DNA of 5,839 nucleotides. Source: Methanothermococcus okinawensis (lineage in GTDB: Archaea > AGJL01 > Methanococci > Methanococcales > Methanococcaceae). Below, one piece after another: positions 1 to 5,208 of the stretch. Each line of letters begins with the position of its first letter. Positions within the stretch are counted from its first letter, which is position 1. A program made the translations under genes and the position numbers. The notes below the pieces were generated by a model that ran no database searches, was not told where the DNA came from, and saw only the letters and a list, made by a program, of their open reading frames with translations. The stretch is taken from contig DQVU01000065.1 of NCBI GenBank assembly GCA_015661585.1, forward strand, positions 1 to 5,839, read 5' to 3'.

Positions 1-1
1 A

Positions 2-157
2 GAGGTTGTAAACAGTATAGAGGGGTGTAGGGGGATAGACTGTGGAGGGTTGGAGATGTCCAGGTATGTTGAACAGATAACACCTATTCTAATAGGTTTG
101 AATATAAAGTATAAGTTAAAGGGTAGTGGGATAAGGATAACTGGATTAAAGATGTAG
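2..157 (+). CDS. npdG: F420H2:NADP+ oxidoreductase (NADPH-dependent F420 reductase), C-terminal fragment
   Basis: Partial gene, cut by the left edge; 51 C-terminal residues and a TAG stop are present. The family moves a hydride between reduced coenzyme F420 and NADP+ in the cytoplasm, supplying NADPH for biosynthesis in methanogens. The nucleotide-binding Rossmann part lies outside the window. What is visible is the typical tail: an I-D-x-G-x-L-E-x-S-R segment (about residues 12-21 of the fragment), then E-Q-I-T-P-I-L-I-x-L-N, then K-G-S-G-I-R-I-T-G-L close to the end. From memory this matches the C-terminal dimerisation region of FNO/NpdG proteins; it is recognition by motif, not by a search. 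pyrI starts seven bases after the stop, so the two are probably co-transcribed, although the functions are not obviously linked. Confidence 0.7.
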   Translation, partial: EVVNSIEGCRGIDCGGLEMSRYVEQITPILIGLNIKYKLKGSGIRITGLKM

Positions 158-164
158 TGATATT

Positions 165-611
165 ATGGAGAGGAGTTTAAAGGTTAGGCCCATTGAAAAT
201 GGGACTGTGATAGATCATATAACAAGAGGTAAGGCATTGAATGTCTACAGGGTGCTCAACATAGGGAAGGAGACTACAGTAACTATAGCCATGTATGTGC
301 CCTCTAAGAAGTACGGGAAGAAGGATATACTGAAGATAGAGGGGGTTGAACTCTCAGAGGAGGATGTGAATAAAATAGCACTTATATCTCCAAATGCCAC
401 AATTAACATAATAAAAAATGGGGAGGTTGTAAAGAAGTTTAAGGTAAAGATACCTGATTTTATAACTGGGATTTTAAAATGTACAAATCCAAACTGTATA
501 ACTAACGTTGAGAATGTGCCTGGTAAATTCAAGGTTGAGAAGAAGGATCCTCTGAAGATAAGGTGTATATACTGTGAAAAGTTTTTGAATACCATAGAGA
601 TATCGAAATAA
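165..611 (+). CDS. pyrI: Aspartate carbamoyltransferase regulatory chain PyrI
   Basis: Regulatory subunit of aspartate carbamoyltransferase, the first committed step of pyrimidine synthesis; it binds effector nucleotides (CTP/ATP) and couples the catalytic PyrB trimers in the cytoplasm. The 148 residues match the usual family length (about 150). The N-terminal allosteric domain has G-T-V-I-D-H-I (13-19) and K-K-D-I-L-K-I-E (52-59), corresponding to the nucleotide-binding Asp/His and Lys residues of the E. coli protein. The C-terminal zinc domain has all four cysteines: C106 and C111 (C-x4-C), C134 and C137 (C-x2-C). The start is supported by GTGAT at 157-161, three bases before the ATG and overlapping the npdG stop. 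pyrB is not next to it here; in many archaea it is adjacent or elsewhere. The gene looks intact and ordinary. Confidence 0.96.
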   Translation: MERSLKVRPIENGTVIDHITRGKALNVYRVLNIGKETTVTIAMYVPSKKYGKKDILKIEGVELSEEDVNKIALISPNATINIIKNGEVVKKFKVKIPDFITGILKCTNPNCITNVENVPGKFKVEKKDPLKIRCIYCEKFLNTIEISK

Positions 612-682
612 TTACAATCTCGAAACCTTAACTATATCTATATCTCTGGATGTTTTCTGAACACTGTTTATATTTGGAGAAG

Positions 683-719
683 TTTTTTTTATTTTTAAAA
701 CCTTTTACGTTATTTTTTT
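683..719 (+). terminator. Poly-T terminator zone for pyrI
   Basis: Runs of eight (683-690), five (692-696) and seven T (713-719) fall 70-110 bases after the pyrI stop on the coding strand. Archaeal RNA polymerase terminates on U-rich tracts without requiring a hairpin, so this is the most likely 3' end of the npdG-pyrI transcript. Confidence 0.6.
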
Positions 720-728
720 ACTTATATC

Positions 729-750
729 TTATTATTAATTTTAATAATAA
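729..750. repeat. AT-only inverted repeat (10-bp arms)
   Basis: TTATTATTAA (729-738) and TTAATAATAA (741-750) are perfect reverse complements separated by TT. It follows the pyrI terminator zone and could form a weak hairpin or a DNA site. With AT-only sequence, a palindrome of this size can also arise by chance. Confidence 0.6.
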
Positions 751-811
751 TCATTAATTTTATAAGATTTTTGAACGGGAATAAAGGGTTTATTAAATAC
801 TTTTAACACAT

Positions 812-960
812 AAAAGAGTAAATCTCACTATTGTCCTCTGGAATACCTTAAACACTATGGAAAGTAGAATGGAATCCTGTTAACTCTTTTTCCTTAAAGG
901 TATTTGACTTACCACAATTTTATGGATAGGATCCTGTCAATGAGAGAGTTTTACTCTTTT
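812..960. ncRNA. Candidate structured RNA or small inverted-repeat element (three-way junction)
   Basis: Read by eye, this block folds into a compact three-way junction. The closing stem pairs AAAAGAGTAAA (812-822) with 950-960 and TCTCA (823-827) with TGAGA (941-945), with a four-base bulge at 946-949. Stem 2 pairs AATACCTT (842-849) with AAGGTATT (897-904), extended through 850-851/894-895 and GGAAA (859-863) with TTTCC (889-893). Stem 3 pairs TTGAC (904-908) with GTCAA (936-940) and directly abuts the closing stem. A TATA-like TTTATTAAAT lies at 789-798 for the plus strand and another (986-997) for the minus strand, so the strand is undecided. It could instead be a MITE-like remnant, but no target-site duplication is seen. 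It matches no RNA family I recognise. Confidence 0.35.
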
Positions 961-962
961 CC
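871..962. repeat. Imperfect direct repeat inside the structured block
   Basis: GGAATCCTGTTAA followed by CTCTTTTTCC (871-893) recurs as GGATCCTGTCAA followed by ACTCTTTTCC (929-962), the second copy carrying about a dozen extra bases (TGAGAGAGTTTT) in the middle. The two copies provide the 3' arms of stem 2 and of the closing stem, so the block may have grown by internal duplication. Confidence 0.45.
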
Positions 963-969
963 AGTCTCG

Positions 970-982
970 CCCTACCTGAGGG
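970..982. repeat. Small CCCT/AGGG hairpin
   Basis: CCCT (970-973) and AGGG (979-982) pair around a five-base loop. It sits between the structured block and a TATA-like element (986-997), and could be the 3' tail of a plus-strand transcript or the 5' end of a minus-strand one. Short enough to be chance. Confidence 0.3.
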
Positions 983-1053
983 AAAGATAATTATAAGACG
1001 TTACACATTTAACTATTTTTAGCGATTTACAACCTTTTTTATTATTTTTATCT

Positions 1054-1079
1054 TAAATCAAAATAGTAAATCAAAATAG
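1054..1079. repeat. Two perfect tandem copies of a 13-bp unit; possible terminator of the surface operon
   Basis: TAAATCAAAATAG occurs at 1054-1066 and again immediately at 1067-1079 without mismatch. On the minus strand each copy carries a T4 tract, 25-45 bases past the stop of the pilin-like gene, so the pair may act as a weak U-tract terminator for the operon. The duplication looks recent because the copies are identical. Confidence 0.6.
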
Positions 1080-1099
1080 AATAAAGTAAAGAGAATAGA

Positions 1100-1501
1100 C
1101 TACGTCCAGTTTATATAGATAGTGGTGTCATTTACTTTTTCCAGATGTATTTCAATTACACTCAGATTTGTTTTGTACTGCTTAACATTTGAATCTAGAT
1201 TTATATCACATGTTGTGGATATGGTAAATCCATTACCTTGCAGGATTATGCTGGAATCCTTTATCTCCCAAACCCCAGGAGGACTCCTTATATACACAAC
1301 TTTTCTTGAACCTGGATCTAATACAGATAACATTTCTATGTTTGTCTTAAGTTTAGATAGGGCTCCATGTCCCAAACTTGCAGAAGAGGTTTCTATTGTT
1401 TTTTTATATCCGTACATACCTGGAATTATAGTGGCTATAATCACGGCGACTAACAGCGCGAGAAATAATATTGAGAACTCCAAGGATATTTGCCCTCTCA
1501 T
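1100..1501 (-). CDS. Class III signal peptide (DUF361-type) pilin-like protein
   Basis: Small exported protein of 133 residues. The N-terminus M-R-G-Q-I-S-L-E-F is the archaeal class III signal: the prepilin peptidase (EppA in methanococci) would cut between G3 and Q4, leaving the conserved Gln at position 1 and Glu at +5 for pilin packing. A single hydrophobic helix follows (about 9-29), then a soluble domain of about 100 residues. That domain carries three N-glycosylation sequons, N112 (NLS), N124 (NDT) and N131 (NWT), the last at the extreme C-terminus; methanococcal pilins are known to be N-glycosylated. It is the last gene of a three-gene unit, 12 bases after the upstream stop; AAAGGGGT supplies the ribosome site. 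Most likely a minor pilin or pseudopilin. The soluble part resembles no subunit I can name. Confidence 0.85.
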   Translation of the reverse strand: MRGQISLEFSILFLALLVAVIIATIIPGMYGYKKTIETSSASLGHGALSKLKTNIEMLSVLDPGSRKVVYIRSPPGVWEIKDSSIILQGNGFTISTTCDINLDSNVKQYKTNLSVIEIHLEKVNDTTIYINWT

Positions 1502-1513
1502 AAAAAACCCCTT

Positions 1514-2335
1514 TTAGTATTTATACATCACATAGGAAAACTCTAAAGATTTAATTTCCCCGTCATCTGTGGTAAACACCATGGCTGGAACGTCAAATAG
1601 CTTTAAATTGGCGTCCATATCTATGAGATCGTTGTCCATAATTGGTACTAAGGTATCGTCAATTGAGTTGTAAAGTTCAGAGTATCTCTTTGAGAACATT
1701 GTTTTATGTTTATTAACATACTTTCTATAGGAACCTACCCATATATCCACATTATACCTTCCAATAAATTTATAGAATGAACTGTAATCCTTCAATACCA
1801 GTGGAGCTGGGATAATTATACTTATTACCTCGGTATTAGGTGATTTCGTAATCCTCCCATCTACGTAGAGTCGGTAGTTATTTACTACAATACCGTACTT
1901 GTAGAGGGATTTTAACTGGGTCTCATCAAATACCTTTGTAGTATCCATCAGTGCAGGACCCACAACTTTGAACTTGTCCTGGGTTTTAGAGGTACTTAAA
2001 ATATATGAGAAATTACCATCTTTATAGATTTTTACAGTAGTGTAGGGAGGTATCCAGATACCAACCTCTCCATTCAGCGTTGTGTAGTAATTTTCTATGT
2101 TTTTGTTGGTAGTAACTATTCCATTTATACCCAACTTTAAGAAATCTTCAGAGTACTTTAAAGATCTATCGGAAAAATATATCTCGTCAGGTACTGCTAT
2201 AAATACGGTATAGGGATTTGTATTTGTAATTTCAAAGGATAGTACCCAGATTCCCTCTATCTTACATATAATTTCAGCAGAAGTTTGTGGTAAAATAAAG
2301 AGTAAAAATAGTAGTAAAGGAACAGTTTTCTTCAT
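1514..2335 (-). CDS. Sec-exported protein of unknown function
   Basis: I do not recognise this family. The 273 residues begin with a clear Sec signal peptide: K2-K3, a hydrophobic run (about 5-15), and a likely cut after T-S-A20. There is no second membrane segment, so the mature protein should be outside the cytoplasmic membrane. One cysteine remains (C24, close to the predicted cut but not in a lipobox). N108 (NFS) is a possible glycosylation site. The mature part is strand-rich with many Tyr and Lys. A late segment, F-D-V-P-A-M-V-F-T-T-D-D-G-E (247-260), resembles the cis-Pro loop and following strand of thioredoxin-like folds, but no CxxC exists. The gene lies four bases after the DUF515-like gene and 12 before the pilin-like gene; GTGA in the end of the preceding gene gives its ribosome site. 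A partner in a surface or pilus structure is inferred from context only. Confidence 0.8.
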   Translation of the reverse strand: MKKTVPLLLFLLFILPQTSAEIICKIEGIWVLSFEITNTNPYTVFIAVPDEIYFSDRSLKYSEDFLKLGINGIVTTNKNIENYYTTLNGEVGIWIPPYTTVKIYKDGNFSYILSTSKTQDKFKVVGPALMDTTKVFDETQLKSLYKYGIVVNNYRLYVDGRITKSPNTEVISIIIPAPLVLKDYSSFYKFIGRYNVDIWVGSYRKYVNKHKTMFSKRYSELYNSIDDTLVPIMDNDLIDMDANLKLFDVPAMVFTTDDGEIKSLEFSYVMYKY

Positions 2336-2339
2336 ATTC

Positions 2340-3476
2340 TCACTCTACTCTCACTATATATATATCTTTTATAGATAGTAGTTTAGGTATATCATCTGAT
2401 GGAATGGAAACTATCAATAAGTATTTTGCATTTTTATCAAATATCTGTGTATCGGACGTTATCTTATTTAATTTCTCCCCATACCTACCAAATTTATCTA
2501 TTATTTTGTAGTAATCTAACTTACCTGCAGCTGTTGCATAGAGCACTCCAGGGACGTTTTGCAAGGAATATTCGATATCAGATGTAGTTGAGAGTGTGGT
2601 AGTATCGCTATCCTCACTTAATGTGCTAGATACACTTTTAGATTCTCTGTAGTTGATATCACTCACTATTACATAGGAGGAATTTACAATACCAGGTATA
2701 GGTTCCATACTGACATTTTCTCTATCGTAAATTTCTATCTTACTTCCCTCAAAGGGTATCTTTCCACACTGAGGTGCAGGAACTACAAGTGCTACTTTAT
2801 TAAAAGATACTGGAATTATTTTGAGATTTTTAATATCTTCTAAATTTAATTTTTTTACGTAATCTATGAGTTCCTTCCCACTCATAATTGTTTTCTTTTC
2901 AAATACTGGAAGAGCGTAGTATTTATCAGGATGAATGCTATTTTCAATACTGTTCAAATAGTACATCTTAGCATTTTCTTCGATGTTACTCTTTTTTAGT
3001 ATAAGATCTATCTCTTCAGTAGAACTGGCCTTTTGTATTTTGTTAACTATATATCGGGCATATAAACTTTCAAAATAGTACTTTCCATAAATACTCTTAA
3101 TATTTTCAATAATCTCCTCCTTATATCTCTTAAGTTTGATATAATTTTCAGCGTCACTTAGTATTCTCTTTATTTCCTCTTCAGAGTTACTGTTTTCAAT
3201 ATCATTTATATAGATGTTAAGACGAGGATCATCAGGATAATGTGAAAACATCTGTTTAAGGCTGTTGATACCTGTAATTTTAGCCTCTTCTAACTTTTTA
3301 CTATCTTCAGCACGTTTCATCATCTCCATCTGATATATATTATATGCCATAAAGGATATTAGTACTATTGAGATAACCATTATTAAATAAATTATAATAT
3401 TTGGTTTAACCTTAGGTATTCGTTTACTCTTTGTTTTTATTCTTTTTAGTTTATCACTGAAACTGTTATTTGCCAT
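2340..3476 (-). CDS. Membrane-anchored DUF515-like protein
   Basis: First gene of the surface operon, 378 residues from the chosen ATG. A basic cytoplasmic tail (K-L-K-R-I-K-T-K-S-K, about 9-18) precedes one membrane helix (about 27-46), so the rest should face outward. A Lys/Glu-rich helical region follows (about 50-180) containing H-Y-P-D-D-P-R, then a strand-rich part with V-A-L-V-V-P-A-P-Q, a Ser/Thr/Asp-rich linker (about 279-301) and a C-terminal domain. N254 (NVS) and N265 (NSS) are possible glycosylation sites. The layout recalls the DUF515 proteins of Methanococcales, from memory and unverified; no biochemical role is known to me. The frame extends to a TTG at 3488, but GAGG at 3483-3486 is correctly spaced for the ATG at 3476; the ATG at 3479 is also possible. 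It may anchor or organise the two exported products downstream. Confidence 0.78.
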   Translation of the reverse strand: MANNSFSDKLKRIKTKSKRIPKVKPNIIIYLIMVISIVLISFMAYNIYQMEMMKRAEDSKKLEEAKITGINSLKQMFSHYPDDPRLNIYINDIENSNSEEEIKRILSDAENYIKLKRYKEEIIENIKSIYGKYYFESLYARYIVNKIQKASSTEEIDLILKKSNIEENAKMYYLNSIENSIHPDKYYALPVFEKKTIMSGKELIDYVKKLNLEDIKNLKIIPVSFNKVALVVPAPQCGKIPFEGSKIEIYDRENVSMEPIPGIVNSSYVIVSDINYRESKSVSSTLSEDSDTTTLSTTSDIEYSLQNVPGVLYATAAGKLDYYKIIDKFGRYGEKLNKITSDTQIFDKNAKYLLIVSIPSDDIPKLLSIKDIYIVRVE

Positions 3477-3482
3477 CATATC

Positions 3483-3486
3483 CCTC
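3483..3486 (-). promoter_or_regulatory. Ribosome binding site deciding the DUF515-like start
   Basis: GAGG on the minus strand lies six bases before the ATG at 3476 and overlaps the upstream TTG at 3488. Aligned to the GGAGGTGAT consensus, it puts the 3476 ATG within one base of the offset seen for pyrI, alaS and the other two operon genes. This favours 3476 over the TTG, which would lie upstream of the site. Confidence 0.6.
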
Positions 3487-3508
3487 AAAAATATCTAAAC
3501 GCTGATAA

Positions 3509-3526
3509 CAATTATAAGAATCTTTC
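3509..3526 (-). promoter_or_regulatory. Likely BRE/TATA promoter of the surface operon
   Basis: Read on the minus strand, GAAAGA (3521-3526) precedes TTATAATT (3510-3517), an arrangement like an archaeal BRE plus TATA box. A start about 25 bases downstream would fall near 3490, giving a leader of roughly 14 bases that just includes the ribosome site. An alternative AT-rich box on the same strand lies further upstream at about 3564-3575. Confidence 0.4.
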
Positions 3527-3533
3527 AGACAAT

Positions 3534-3553
3534 AGTAATCCAATTAAATTACT
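3534..3553. promoter_or_regulatory. 20-bp interrupted palindrome, candidate regulator site
   Basis: AGTAAT (3534-3539) and ATTACT (3548-3553) are perfect reverse complements around eight bases; the central AATT is also symmetric, giving 16 of 20 symmetric positions. It lies in the divergent region, seven bases upstream of the likely BRE of the surface operon. That placement fits a dimeric activator or repressor, but the AT-rich setting makes chance symmetry possible. Confidence 0.35.
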
Positions 3554-3674
3554 GTAACCATATACTATATATAATTTAAGATTAAAATTTTAAAATATTC
3601 TTATTAATTTTAATAGATGAATAAAAAACTGTTACTCTTTTATTTATGTTATTATATAAATAAAAAGGGATATC

Positions 3675-4928
3675 ATGAACGGCATAGTTAAAGAGATTGT
3701 AGAAATAGCTTCTGATCTAATTAGGATAAAATCTGTTAACCCAGCCTTCGGTGGTACTGGAGAGAAGGAAAAGGGAGAATACATATTAAATAAACTGAGA
3801 GAGTATATAGAGAGGTATAAGATAAAAAACTGTCATATCACCAACTACGATACAGTGGATGATAGAGGGATAGCAAGACCGAATATTGTCGCAAAATTCG
3901 ACTTTAAAAGGAGCAGAACTTTACATATTATCTCCCATATGGATACAGTACCAGAGGGGGAGTTAAGTCTCTGGGAATCTCCTCCCTATGAACCAAGAAT
4001 AGAGGATGGGAAGATATACGGAAGAGGTAGTGAAGATAACCACAAGGGAATCGTATCTTCACTGATACTTTTAAAGATGATATTTGAAAGTGAGAATTTT
4101 AATCCAAGATATAACCTAAGTTTAATATTTCTATCTGATGAGGAGTGTGGAAGTAAATACGGTATTCAACACCTCTTGAAGTACGAGGAGGAGATATTTA
4201 GTAAAGATGATCTAATAATAGTACCAGATTTTGGAACTCCTGAGGGAAATTATATAGAGATTGCAGAGAAGGGTATACTCTGGATCAGATTTAAGATTAG
4301 GGGAAAACAGTGTCATGGAAGTACCCCAAATAACGGGATAAATACTAATATTCTAAGTGCAAACTTTATAAGGGGTCTGTATAATAAACTATACTCCAAG
4401 TACAACAGAGAGGACCCCCTCTTTTCCCCACCTTACTCAACCTTTGAACCTACTATGATAATCAACAACGTAGAGAATGTGAATACCATCCCTGGGTATA
4501 TAGAGTTCACCTTAGACTGTAGGATACTACCAGATTACAAACTTGAGGAGGTTCTAAGGGATATCAAGGAGTTTATAGAGGATTTTAGAAAAAACCTTGA
4601 TAGATATTTAATATATTACGACAGGGAATCCTTAGATGAAGTTTCCATAGAGTACGAGATACTTCAGAGAGGAGATCCTTCAAAAACTCCTGAAGACTCT
4701 GAGATCGTCGTAGAGGTAGGTAAGGCTATAAAAAAAGTACTGAATAAGGAACCTATTCTCTGTGGTATGGGAGGAGGTACTATAGGGGCATTCCTGAGGT
4801 ATAAAAACTACGATACTGTGGTGTGGGGAATAGGTGAAGAAACTGCACATCAACCTAACGAACATATAAAGATAGAGGATCTGATAAATATGGCCAAGGT
4901 TTATTATGAGATACTTAATGATAAATAA
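3675..4928 (+). CDS. M20-family zinc peptidase/deacylase (ArgE/DapE-like)
   Basis: Cytoplasmic, probably dizinc, amidohydrolase of 417 residues, a normal M20 length. The expected ligands are all visible: H88 and D90 in S-H-M-D-T-V-P; bridging D121 in G-R-G-S-E-D; catalytic E156 and ligand E157 in S-D-E-E; D185; the lid-domain H214 in Q-C-H-G-S-T-P; the substrate-loop glycines G-M-G-G-G-T (364-369); and H392 in A-H-Q-P-N-E-H. The inserted dimerisation domain spans roughly 195-310. Substrate cannot be read from the sequence. Databases tend to name such archaeal proteins succinyl-diaminopimelate desuccinylase, but methanococci make lysine through the DapL aminotransferase route, so an aminoacylase, carboxypeptidase or dipeptidase role is as likely. 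It stands alone, divergent from the surface operon, with a weak GGGAT ribosome site at 3667-3671. Confidence 0.92.
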   Translation: MNGIVKEIVEIASDLIRIKSVNPAFGGTGEKEKGEYILNKLREYIERYKIKNCHITNYDTVDDRGIARPNIVAKFDFKRSRTLHIISHMDTVPEGELSLWESPPYEPRIEDGKIYGRGSEDNHKGIVSSLILLKMIFESENFNPRYNLSLIFLSDEECGSKYGIQHLLKYEEEIFSKDDLIIVPDFGTPEGNYIEIAEKGILWIRFKIRGKQCHGSTPNNGINTNILSANFIRGLYNKLYSKYNREDPLFSPPYSTFEPTMIINNVENVNTIPGYIEFTLDCRILPDYKLEEVLRDIKEFIEDFRKNLDRYLIYYDRESLDEVSIEYEILQRGDPSKTPEDSEIVVEVGKAIKKVLNKEPILCGMGGGTIGAFLRYKNYDTVVWGIGEETAHQPNEHIKIEDLINMAKVYYEILNDK

Positions 4929-5038
4929 AAACTCAAAAAAGATAATTAAAAAACAAGAAATCTAATAAAATTAAGTTAAATAAAAATAATAATAAAAATT
5001 TTAAAAAAAGAAAATAAATATCCATATATCACTTTTTT

Positions 5039-5118
5039 GGAAATATCTCTGGAGTCTTAGGAAAGGGGTGATCTCCTACTACATAAGTACTTAGAGTATC
5101 CTAAGGAATACCTTTTTT
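5039..5118 (+). ncRNA. Candidate small structured RNA
   Basis: CTTAGGA (5056-5062) pairs with TCCTAAG (5099-5105). Inside, AGGGG (5064-5068) pairs with CTCCT (5073-5077) around a TGAT tetraloop, followed by a weak ACT/AGT hairpin (5078-5088). An alternative terminator-like hairpin pairs GTATCC with GG(A)ATAC (5096-5111). T6 at 5113-5118 gives a plausible 3' end. AT-rich boxes at about 5011-5029 could be a promoter placing a start near 5040-5050. It is not a tRNA, has no good C/D boxes and matches no family I recognise. It could instead be an upstream leader of alaS, or simply the terminator region of the M20 gene. The 5' end is a guess. Confidence 0.33.
5113..5118 (+). terminator. T6 tract after a stem
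   Basis: Six T follow the paired segments of the candidate RNA, with further T-rich sequence to about 5150. It would terminate either the candidate small RNA or read-through from the M20 gene. Confidence 0.45.
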
Positions 5119-5195
5119 ATTATTTGATTATTTTATTTTTTTTATAAATTTTATAAATAAATATTTTTATTGAAATCTCTTGATAGTCGCTGGTT

Positions 5196-5208
5196 GAAAT
5201 TATTTAAG
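5196..5208 (+). promoter_or_regulatory. Likely BRE/TATA promoter of alaS
   Basis: GAAA (5196-5199) followed by an AT-rich box TTATTTAA (5200-5207) resembles an archaeal BRE plus TATA element. A start about 25 bases on, near 5228, would leave a leader of about 22 bases containing the GGTGA ribosome site at 5241-5245. Confidence 0.45.

Larger units (their letters stand above)
612..1099. other. 488-bp intergenic region between convergent genes
   Basis: No convincing gene lies between pyrI (plus) and the pilin-like gene (minus). The stretch holds, in order: a T-rich terminator zone (683-719), a 22-bp AT palindrome (729-750), a less AT-rich block with a three-way-junction fold (812-960), a small CCCT/AGGG hairpin (970-982), and a 13-bp tandem repeat (1054-1079). 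A promoter-like CGAAA followed by an AT-rich box occurs at about 620-641. Convergent genes normally need only two terminators, so nearly 500 bp with internal structure is more than expected. The listed items are reported separately. Confidence 0.85.

Noticed and set aside
245..595. Open frame of 116 codons on the minus strand inside pyrI
   Set aside because: It is antisense to a clear pyrI gene, has no recognisable motif and is rich in Phe/Ser/Thr, as expected from reading an A-rich gene backwards.
812..960. MITE or insertion-sequence remnant
   Set aside because: The arms are inverted repeats, but no flanking target-site duplication or second copy in the window is seen, so it is kept as an alternative only.
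835..990. Possible decayed protein-coding remnant on the plus strand
   Set aside because: One frame reads protein-like stretches (835-864 and 898-987), but it is broken by in-frame stops, matches no family I recognise, and the stem pairing explains the region better.
1122..1517. Open frame of 131 codons on the plus strand over the pilin-like gene
   Set aside because: The opposite strand has a textbook class III signal peptide, good spacing in an operon and a ribosome site; the plus-strand product has no recognisable domain.
2399..2587. Open frame of 62 codons on the plus strand
   Set aside because: It lies antisense within the DUF515-like gene, is short and has no family resemblance.
3477..3488. 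TTG start at 3488 for the DUF515-like protein
   Set aside because: The GAGG ribosome site overlaps this codon and is spaced properly for the ATG at 3476 instead.
3646..3660. TATA-like ATTATATAAA just before the M20 gene as its promoter
   Set aside because: A start 25 bases downstream would fall inside the coding sequence past the ATG at 3675; boxes further upstream are more likely but none stands out.
4680..4865. Open frame of 61 codons on the minus strand
   Set aside because: It is antisense to the conserved C-terminal metal-site region of the M20 enzyme.
5039..5118. tRNA, C/D box or H/ACA guide RNA
   Set aside because: There is no T-loop GGTTCRA, no RTGATGA and CTGA box pair, and no convincing pseudouridylation pocket with a correctly placed ACA.
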